In this document: positions 44,206 through 50,657 of the stretch, in pieces | Numbering within the stretch: the first letter of the stretch is position 1 | Layout: every line of letters begins with the position of its first letter | DNA from: a virus | DNA: 50,657 bases | Direction: 5' to 3' (one strand) | IMG/VR virus record: IMGVR_UViG_3300028581_000059 | Span: 1-50,657 of that record | The notes under the pieces: generated by a model | What the model saw: the letters and a program-made list of their open reading frames with translations, nothing else | What the model was told of the DNA's origin: nothing | The model's database searches: none | Program-made: the position numbers and the translations under genes

Positions 44206-45836
44206 GTACTGCAAGGGATGACATCAAAGATATTGGTGATTGGGTCGGCTTATTTAGTTACATACCTACCCAGTTTTTCAAGTGGTTACTGACGAGTCCC
44301 TGTAAGATAACGTGCCTCTTTTTTGGAAATCAGACCGGTAAGACGGAATGTGTGGCGATGGATCAGATATTTTCTATACTGGGTATGCACCCAAATGTAA
44401 ATAAACGGATCAAACCAGAAGATACAATTCGGACTATTCGTTTTGCATCCCAAACACTTCCCGGAGAAAAAGAGGAAGTCGAGGTAAAAAATACTCAGTA
44501 TCCTGCTTTTAAGAGACGATTCCCCCAACACATGATTGAAAAGGAGATTACAAGTCGGAAACCTACCCTTACCGTAAAGACTCCCGAAGGCGGCAACGTG
44601 CAGGTAGAATTCGTAAGTTTTTCTCAGGAAACCCAGTCTGGGGCCGGAGTGCAACGGAAAAGGATCTGGATTGATGAGGAGTCTTCGCGTGATTTCTATG
44701 AAGAACAGATTCCAAGACTACTGGCAGCGGACGGGGATATAATTTTTACCTTCACCCCGGTTCCGGGAGCGATTGGATGGGAATTTGACGAACTGTACGA
44801 AAGGGCGAGGATCATCTATCGCACCCCTGCGGTACGGGCGAGAATCAAAGAACGCCACGGAGAGGACTACCCCGAATGTCAGATAACCGACAGCAAGGAC
44901 GACATCTGCGTTATCATGGCCGCGACGGATGATAACCCGATCTATGAGGAGATTGCCAAAAAGAGGAGTGAGCAGACCGGAAAGGTAATAACCGCCAAGG
45001 AATACATCGACTCCATGTTCGATATGTTTGACGATGAGGACGTGGTTGATGCAAGGCGTTATGGCTTATTTCGGCAATTATCAGGCAAGATATACAAATC
45101 ATTCAGTTCTACACAGGTAATCAAACCCGAGACGTATTTCCCGGACGGTATCCCGCACGATTGGAAACACTATCGGGGCATCGACTACCATCAGTCTAAT
45201 CCTTGGGCCTGTGTATGGCTCTCCCTTTCGCCACAGGACGAGATTTTCGTTTGGGAGGACTATGCCCCGTCTCCGCAGAGAATGATCACCTACGACATCG
45301 CAGAGAACATTGCGTCAAGAAGCCGGGACTTCCGATACGTCTTTAATATGATCGACCCGAACGCGAGCAACCGGCAACCAAATACGAACCTTACGACCAT
45401 TGACGATCTAAACCGATACTTCAAGGAATTTCGGGATAGGGAGATTTGTTCAGGGGGGAGTTGGCAGGGATGGGACACGCACGGGGGCCGGGGCCGGGAG
45501 GAACTTACGAAACGCCTCATTAACTCCGTCAAGGTAGGGAAGCCGTTCAATAACAAAGTGGTGATGGAAGGCCGTGCAGTATTCCTGCCGACAATCTGGA
45601 TATTCCAGAACTGCAAAAACGTGATCGAGAGTATGAAAAACTGGCGGCTTGAACAGTGGGCCTCCAGGGAATCCCTTGCAAAGAACGATCCAAGAGAGAA
45701 ATCGCAAATGCGATGGTCTCATTTTCCGATTTGTATTGAATGTCTATTAAAATCCCCTCTACTCTCTTTGGCTAAGTGGGGGAACCTTTGCGGGACACCG
45801 CTTCGCCCGAAAATGTACGCAACCGGGAGATTATAA
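44202..45836 (+). CDS. Terminase large subunit
   Basis: 544 residues. Walker A GNQTGKT (42-48), Walker B RIWIDEE (about 153-159), and a C-terminal RNase-H-like nuclease with RGIDYHQS (first Asp, about 326), NMIDPNA (about 381-387) and a later acidic residue. It pumps DNA into the procapsid and cuts it. The last 30 residues (after SHFPICIECLL) are unusual in composition, suggesting the end may differ from relatives. Confidence 0.9.
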   Translation: MSTARDDIKDIGDWVGLFSYIPTQFFKWLLTSPCKITCLFFGNQTGKTECVAMDQIFSILGMHPNVNKRIKPEDTIRTIRFASQTLPGEKEEVEVKNTQYPAFKRRFPQHMIEKEITSRKPTLTVKTPEGGNVQVEFVSFSQETQSGAGVQRKRIWIDEESSRDFYEEQIPRLLAADGDIIFTFTPVPGAIGWEFDELYERARIIYRTPAVRARIKERHGEDYPECQITDSKDDICVIMAATDDNPIYEEIAKKRSEQTGKVITAKEYIDSMFDMFDDEDVVDARRYGLFRQLSGKIYKSFSSTQVIKPETYFPDGIPHDWKHYRGIDYHQSNPWACVWLSLSPQDEIFVWEDYAPSPQRMITYDIAENIASRSRDFRYVFNMIDPNASNRQPNTNLTTIDDLNRYFKEFRDREICSGGSWQGWDTHGGRGREELTKRLINSVKVGKPFNNKVVMEGRAVFLPTIWIFQNCKNVIESMKNWRLEQWASRESLAKNDPREKSQMRWSHFPICIECLLKSPLLSLAKWGNLCGTPLRPKMYATGRL

Positions 45837-45837
45837 C

Positions 45838-45987
45838 ATGCCCCTTTATGCACGATATTGCAAGACTTGTAAAAAGATGTACGAGGTCATACTTCCGGTG
45901 GCTAACTACGGCAAGAGGGTAAAATGTCCGCACTGCAAGCAGTTACTTGAAAAGGTTTTGACCCCATTGAAGTTTAAGGTGAATTGA
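45838..45987 (+). CDS. FmdB-like small zinc ribbon
   Basis: 49 residues, MPLYARYCKTCKKMYEVILP, then CPHCKQLLEKVL. CxxC and CxxC as in FmdB-type ribbons. It lies between terminase and portal and its stop abuts the portal start. Often present in phages; role unknown. Confidence 0.65.
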   Translation: MPLYARYCKTCKKMYEVILPVANYGKRVKCPHCKQLLEKVLTPLKFKVN

Positions 45988-47889
45988 ATGGCATCGAAGA
46001 AACGGATTAAGGAATCAGACAACATCCTCGCCAATAACGTGTGGGACCAGTACGACATTGCCCGTCGGGAACAGCAGGCCGACGATGCTGAATTTGACGG
46101 CATCATGGACATGATCGAGTGCCGAAGGTCCGAAAAGGACTATGACTGGATGAGTGATGTCTTTATCCCCGAATACCCATCGATTCATCTTACCGAAGCG
46201 TCCCAGTGGGCGAACCAGTATTTCCAGACCAGAGACTTCGTTGAGGTCTATTTGAGTAATTCTACGCCCAAAGCCGAAGCATCATCCAAAGCGGCAAAGG
46301 ATTACATCAATACGATGCTCAACGTGAAGGAACTCTACCATTACGGAAAATACATGAGGGCCAGGGGGATAAACTCCATCCGGGGCCAGGTTGTCGCTGT
46401 ATGCAGTTGGAAGCAACGTCTATTGAGTGACACGGTCAGGACACAGGAAATGGGTCAGGTCGGACTGGACATGAACGGCCAACCCCTTTACGGCCCCATC
46501 CCCAAAGAGAAGATAGTCACGCATCCCATCGAGGACAGGTTTGAATACGAGGTTATTGATCCCCGGAATTTATTCACAGACAACAAATACGCCTATTCGA
46601 TACAGGAAAAGGAATGGATCATTGTTCGTTCCGAAATGACTTATGACGAACTCTATTCCAAACGGGAAGAGAACGGGTACATCAATCTGGACAAGGTAAA
46701 AGAATGGGAGCGGATATACGCAACCGAAACCGCCAAAGTCACAGGTACCGAGGAACAGGAAAGCAAACTTACCCAACCCCATTATGACATTCTTGAACGA
46801 TTTGCAAAGACCTGGGCCATAGTCAATTCCCGCGACGAGTTTGGGAACCCCGTTCTTATCCAGAGTGGATACAAGGATGACGGTTCAATCAAGGACGCAG
46901 CGGAGTTTGTCGAGGCCATTGTCACGGTTGCCTGTTACAACGGGCAGAAACTTCTGATCCGATTGCAGGCCACCCCATTCATCACATCCAAAGGCGTCCC
47001 CTATCGACCCCTGATTCGCGGCCTCTGTTACATCCACCCGACAAAAGACGTGGGCATGAGCGACGGGAAGTACGGGCGCGAGTTACAGGTGCTTATCAAC
47101 GACATGGTGAACATGGGTATTGACCGCAGCAAACTCTCAATGCTGCCGACCCTCAAAGTCCGGCGACTGGCATGGGAAGATAACGACTCCATCTATTTTG
47201 AACCGGAACACGCGATGATCGTTGAAAACAAGGACGACATCGAGGAATTCCGAATTGACGGGAATATCGAACCGGCAATGTCGGTTGTCAGTCTCGGGAT
47301 CAACAAGATGCAACAGGTTCAGGCGGTTTACCCGACCACGATGGGGAATACTCCCGGCCACGTCGAAACCGCCACAGCCATATCCGGCGCAGAGAACCGG
47401 GGGAATTTGCGAGCGAATTATAAATCCCTAACCTTTGAGCATACCTTCCTTGCCGAGTTCTACTGGATGATGTTGCAGATGGGATACCAGTTCATGCACC
47501 CGGAAACGGCTATTGCGATCATGGGTCAGAATGCACAGAATTTCGACCCGGATCAGAATTACAGTTACACGCCGGTCACGAGCAACATTGAGGTTGAATA
47601 CTCAAAGGCCAAGAAACTTCAGGCTTTTGACTCCATGCTCAGCAGGATCGTGGGTCTTCAGAACCCCGCTGTTATTCCGATTATCGCAGCGATCATCGGA
47701 AGGCAGTTTGAACTGCTTGGGGATGAGTATCAGAAATATGCAAAAATGGTTGAAGTGTTGTCCAAGACCCCGAATACGCCGGAGGCGGGGCAGGCGCCTC
47801 AATCACCACAGGCGAGAAATGCAGCACCGCCGTCTAACCAGCAAGGAATCCCAATGTCAACAATGGAGGAAGGGGCGAGAGGGATATGA
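45988..47889 (+). CDS. Portal protein
   Basis: 633 residues, large and helical as in P22-like podovirus portals. ASQWANQYFQTRDFVEVYLS near residue 75, then a long middle and PTTMGNTPGHVETATAISGA (about 451-470) typical of podovirus portals. The last 50 residues are Pro/Gln-rich. It forms the dodecameric ring through which DNA passes, and lies directly after the terminase and before scaffold-like and capsid genes. Confidence 0.85.
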   Translation: MASKKRIKESDNILANNVWDQYDIARREQQADDAEFDGIMDMIECRRSEKDYDWMSDVFIPEYPSIHLTEASQWANQYFQTRDFVEVYLSNSTPKAEASSKAAKDYINTMLNVKELYHYGKYMRARGINSIRGQVVAVCSWKQRLLSDTVRTQEMGQVGLDMNGQPLYGPIPKEKIVTHPIEDRFEYEVIDPRNLFTDNKYAYSIQEKEWIIVRSEMTYDELYSKREENGYINLDKVKEWERIYATETAKVTGTEEQESKLTQPHYDILERFAKTWAIVNSRDEFGNPVLIQSGYKDDGSIKDAAEFVEAIVTVACYNGQKLLIRLQATPFITSKGVPYRPLIRGLCYIHPTKDVGMSDGKYGRELQVLINDMVNMGIDRSKLSMLPTLKVRRLAWEDNDSIYFEPEHAMIVENKDDIEEFRIDGNIEPAMSVVSLGINKMQQVQAVYPTTMGNTPGHVETATAISGAENRGNLRANYKSLTFEHTFLAEFYWMMLQMGYQFMHPETAIAIMGQNAQNFDPDQNYSYTPVTSNIEVEYSKAKKLQAFDSMLSRIVGLQNPAVIPIIAAIIGRQFELLGDEYQKYAKMVEVLSKTPNTPEAGQAPQSPQARNAAPPSNQQGIPMSTMEEGARGI

Positions 47890-48197
47890 AGGAAATCGAA
47901 TCTTATCTTGAAAGAATAAAGAAACGCGGGGCGCACACCTTACAGGTCTTTGAGAACAATGTCGATTTTGTGCTCGCCGTAAACTCTCCCATTGGACAGA
48001 TACTACTCCGGGATCTGATCGAAAGACATGAAAACCAGTTCAACCGTATCGCCTCCCTTGAGGCTACGGATGCAGACAAACAGACCTATGGCTATCTAAA
48101 AGGGATGATCGAGATATGGGTGAAGCGGTTAGCCGCTTACGAAAACAATGTAAACGAATTTAAGAGTGCCGCCCCTAAAGCCGCACAGAAAGGATGA
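47886..48197 (+). CDS. Small helical head-module protein
   Basis: 103 residues; helical throughout (SYLERIKKRGAHTLQVFENN, then RDLIERHENQFNRIASLEAT). It overlaps the portal stop by four bases. Such genes between portal and scaffold often encode head-completion or assembly helpers. Confidence 0.6.
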   Translation: MKEIESYLERIKKRGAHTLQVFENNVDFVLAVNSPIGQILLRDLIERHENQFNRIASLEATDADKQTYGYLKGMIEIWVKRLAAYENNVNEFKSAAPKAAQKG

Positions 48198-48200
48198 TTT

Positions 48201-48935
48201 ATGCCAGTACCAGAGAATGAAATCACGACCCCGGATGCCCCGGCTCCCGATAAGGAAAGCGAGACACCCCCGTCAAGTGAAGTTCCCAATGTTGCAGGAC
48301 CGGGTAATGAGCCTGATGCCGACGAACCCGTTGACAACAAGGAAAGATCAAGACTCGGAAGACGATTCACGCAGTTGGAATCAGAGTTCGGTGGAATACG
48401 AGAGACATTATCACGGATGGAACAGTTGCTGGCTACGCCCCATGCGCTACCGTCCGCCCCTCTTGAAGACGACTATGATGCCGACAAGATCCTGACGGTA
48501 GGAGAGTTCGAGAAGTACGAACGGACGAAACGCGAGAAGGCGGAAAGGCAACAGGCTTCATACAAGAGTCAGTATATTCAGACGATTAAAACACTGGGTA
48601 CTGATCCTGAATTGCACAGTGAGATTGAGAAGGAAATGCTTACCAACGTGGCGGATTATCCGACTCATACCGGGCACATGAACCCGGCTCACGATGCAAG
48701 AGTGAACTATCGCCTTGCCCGAGCAGCGGTTATCGAAAAGAAGTATGCCGTTCCGAAACCGAATGTGCGTGGAGGAACCAATGCCGCAACAGGTGTGACT
48801 GCCACCACCAGAACACAGAGTCCGCCAAAACAGGTCGTCAAACTGGATGAAGCTACATCCAAGTTCGCAAAGGCAATGGGACTTGCGGAGGATTCTGATT
48901 TTGTTCAGCAGTCTGTGACAAGGACAGACCTTTGA
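48201..48935 (+). CDS. Scaffolding-like protein
   Basis: 244 residues. A disordered acidic/Pro N-terminus (1-45), a coiled-coil middle (about 48-75 and 95-130) and a basic, helical C-terminus: the layout of phage scaffolds, which bind capsid subunits at the C-terminus and leave the procapsid. The place before the capsid fits. No protease domain. Confidence 0.65.
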   Translation: MPVPENEITTPDAPAPDKESETPPSSEVPNVAGPGNEPDADEPVDNKERSRLGRRFTQLESEFGGIRETLSRMEQLLATPHALPSAPLEDDYDADKILTVGEFEKYERTKREKAERQQASYKSQYIQTIKTLGTDPELHSEIEKEMLTNVADYPTHTGHMNPAHDARVNYRLARAAVIEKKYAVPKPNVRGGTNAATGVTATTRTQSPPKQVVKLDEATSKFAKAMGLAEDSDFVQQSVTRTDL

Positions 48936-49306
48936 ATAAAAGCAGGTATATCAGGACTCAACGCACCACGATGCCGAAACACCGGCAATCTCAACGCCTT
49001 CCGGGTTCCTTTGAGGACTCGAACCGTTGGATCAAATGCTGGAATTGCGGCTTCGTGATCGACAAGGACAGGCTTACAAAGTCGGATCAAATGGCATTCT
49101 CCATAACGGACTATCCATTTGAGAACACGGAAGTCAGGGCGTCCGGCGATGAGTTAAACATAATTTTAACACAGGAAGGAATTGACACGGTAGGCGCGAT
49201 GATACAGAACGGCCCCGACGGTGAACCGATCACGGATTACTACACTCCGCGCATCTGCAAGCCATTGAACGGATGTCCATTTTGTAATGTCGTCAACCTG
49301 CCTTGA
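48932..49306 (+). CDS. Zinc-site protein before the capsid genes
   Basis: 124 residues if translation begins at TTG 48932, which overlaps the preceding stop; ATG 48971 (MPKHRQSQR) is an alternative. CWNCGFVID (about 36-44) and CPFCNVV (near the end) make a split four-Cys site. A role in head assembly is suggested only by position. Confidence 0.5.
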   Translation: MNKSRYIRTQRTTMPKHRQSQRLPGSFEDSNRWIKCWNCGFVIDKDRLTKSDQMAFSITDYPFENTEVRASGDELNIILTQEGIDTVGAMIQNGPDGEPITDYYTPRICKPLNGCPFCNVVNLP

Positions 49307-49322
49307 TTTGGAGGAACATAAA

Positions 49323-50180
49323 ATGGGTATGGGATTTGAAGTAATTCATTCCCCTGCGAAACCAATCTGGGTGCCTGTTGACACCACGACTGAGCGTTAT
49401 CTCGGCCAGATCGTTTATTACGGCAAGGCTACTCCGGCAAATACGGGAGGCGTGAATGTTATGCCTGCCGCTTCCGGGGCGTGTGACGTAACGAATATGC
49501 TGGTCCCGTGGGGTGTTGTGATTGGCGACAACAATGCAACGCCAGTTTATAAGGCACTGACGACCGCTTTGGTGACAAGTCAGTATATTACTGGCGTGGA
49601 TACTGCTGCGGCTCAGATTGCGCGTGATTTTCGCGGGGCGGAAGGTATGTATTCAAAGGGAGACCCCCAACCGTTAGTGCAGGTGGCAAGGATTACGCCT
49701 GAGACGGTTCTGCGGGGTTATTTCAGAAACAGCGCAACGGTAGGGACGACAGTTATCACTACACTGTCCCCGACGGCTGTTGCGACTACGGCAATGACGT
49801 TTGCGACGTTCGGAATGACCGGGGTGGCGGACAACACGACTACGTATTGCGTGAAAGGCGCAAACGCGGGTCTTTATCGTGTAGGTACGGATGCGTCGGC
49901 TACCGCTGCTACCTATACGCGGGAATGGCCGTACACTCCGGCGACCACGGACACCTTCAAGCGTGTCAATGTTCGCCAGGGAATATGCCGGATGAATTTC
50001 GACACGACATACGGATTATGGATCGACAACGTAGCGGCTCTGACTTCAAACTACTACGTCGTCAATGTTCTTAACCTTAACCTGTCTGGCTCTGCCGGGG
50101 AAGAGTATTGTGATTTCCAGTTCACGATTCCTACCTTCCTGCTTTACTCAGGTGGTCGCCAGACTGATGCCGTGACTTAA
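49323..50180 (+). CDS. Head decoration or minor capsid-like protein
   Basis: 285 residues from ATG 49323 with TTGGAGG upstream; an earlier frame start has no ribosome site. Beta-rich, with an opening PIWVPVDTTTERYLGQIVYY usual in capsid-module proteins, and long Thr/Ala strands. Immediately before the major capsid gene, so a decoration or cement protein is likely. Confidence 0.6.
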   Translation: MGMGFEVIHSPAKPIWVPVDTTTERYLGQIVYYGKATPANTGGVNVMPAASGACDVTNMLVPWGVVIGDNNATPVYKALTTALVTSQYITGVDTAAAQIARDFRGAEGMYSKGDPQPLVQVARITPETVLRGYFRNSATVGTTVITTLSPTAVATTAMTFATFGMTGVADNTTTYCVKGANAGLYRVGTDASATAATYTREWPYTPATTDTFKRVNVRQGICRMNFDTTYGLWIDNVAALTSNYYVVNVLNLNLSGSAGEEYCDFQFTIPTFLLYSGGRQTDAVT

Positions 50181-50194
50181 GAAGGAGGCTAATC

Positions 50195-50657
50195 ATGGGA
50201 AATCCATTGGTTTCAAGTCAATTCATCCGTCTTTTGGATGATAGACTTCGCAAGGTTTATGTGGATTCCTTCAAGGAGCTTCCTTCGATGATTGACCGCC
50301 TGTTCGGGGTTATCAAGTCGGATAAAGCCTGGGAGGAGTTCTACGGAATAGGCGCAGTGCCTGATATTCCCGCGTTCAGCGGGACGTTGGAATATCTGAG
50401 CGTTGCTCCTCAGTATTACACCCGGATCGAACCCAAAGAGTATGCGGGTGCGATCACTATTGAACGGAAACTGATCGACGACGAACGCTACGGTGTTATT
50501 AAAAGCCGTCAGCAGGGACTTGTTGATTCTCTTATCCGTGTGCGTGAGAAGTTAGGCGCTCAGGCTTTCGGTTATGCCTTCTCGTCTGCTTTCACGTTCC
50601 AGACCAGCGAGGAAGGGGTTGCCCTTTGCTCTTCGTCCCATACGACCAAGAGCGGTG
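50195..50657 (+). CDS. Major capsid protein, N-terminal part (cut by window end)
   Basis: 154 residues visible, AGGAGG upstream. RLLDDRLRKVYVDSFKELPS (about 12-31) and VAPQYYTRIEPKEYAGAITI (about 70-89) fit Mu-gpT-like and related capsid subunits. The remainder starts at base 1. The edges are out of phase by one base, so the missing piece should be 1 mod 3 in length, roughly 0.15-0.2 kb. Confidence 0.8.
   Translation, partial: MGNPLVSSQFIRLLDDRLRKVYVDSFKELPSMIDRLFGVIKSDKAWEEFYGIGAVPDIPAFSGTLEYLSVAPQYYTRIEPKEYAGAITIERKLIDDERYGVIKSRQQGLVDSLIRVREKLGAQAFGYAFSSAFTFQTSEEGVALCSSSHTTKSG

Overview
This window is almost the whole genome of a temperate, short-tailed (podovirus-like) bacteriophage. The right end holds the start of a major capsid gene and the left end holds its finish, so the sequence reads as one circle opened inside that gene with roughly 0.2 kb missing. 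The morphology call rests on a portal, scaffold-like protein and capsid followed by a head-tail adaptor, a long tail-nozzle protein and a giant ejection-type polyvalent protein, with no tape-measure or tail-tube gene. Lysogeny is indicated by a tyrosine integrase beside a tRNA 3'-end fragment (attP). Nothing fixes the host: base composition is moderate and the start sites are classical GGAGG, so a Gram-negative anaerobe or other proteobacterium is only a guess.

Layout. 1-343: capsid end. 344-18,068: virion genes in one direction (beta-helix fibre/spike, small accessory proteins, adaptor, nozzle, Cys-rich structural protein, two low-complexity proteins, 1759-aa polyvalent protein), interrupted by two HNH endonucleases. 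18,069-21,178: fibre-like proteins and a diversity-generating retroelement (DGR) made of a variable-protein gene, its variable repeat, avd and a template repeat, but no reverse transcriptase anywhere in the window. 21,296-23,872: a third HNH gene and a lysis cassette. 23,950-25,200: attP and integrase. 25,204-30,360, minus strand: a run of small early genes with a Sak4-like RecA-fold ATPase, and an apparent omega-RNA (IscB/HEARO-type) scaffold whose nuclease gene has collapsed. 30,361-30,982: divergent control region around a small regulator. 30,996-38,235, plus strand: methyltransferase with an overprinted second frame, RusA, metal-dependent enzymes, a replication-initiator-like protein and a sigma-like HTH protein. 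38,292-40,982, minus strand: small accessory genes and a LAGLIDADG endonuclease. 41,043-43,072: a second divergent control region, a PD-(D/E)XK nuclease, an HTH protein and a gene-poor stretch with tandem palindromic repeats, a DnaA box and AT-rich DNA, which is the best origin candidate. 43,073-50,657: packaging and head genes.

How it works together. The integrase and attP support lysogeny. The 30.5-kb regulator probably chooses between the minus-strand lysogeny/recombination genes and the plus-strand early genes. Late transcription runs from the terminase through the capsid and tail to lysis. It is punctuated by two copies of the same structured terminator-like RNA, each just upstream of a fibre-like gene. 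The DGR would diversify a receptor-binding lectin-fold protein if reverse transcriptase were supplied in trans. The most unusual items are the DGR without reverse transcriptase, the twin structured RNAs, the orphan omega-RNA-like element, and a C5 methyltransferase inserted between two ends of a lost adenine methyltransferase and read in two frames.
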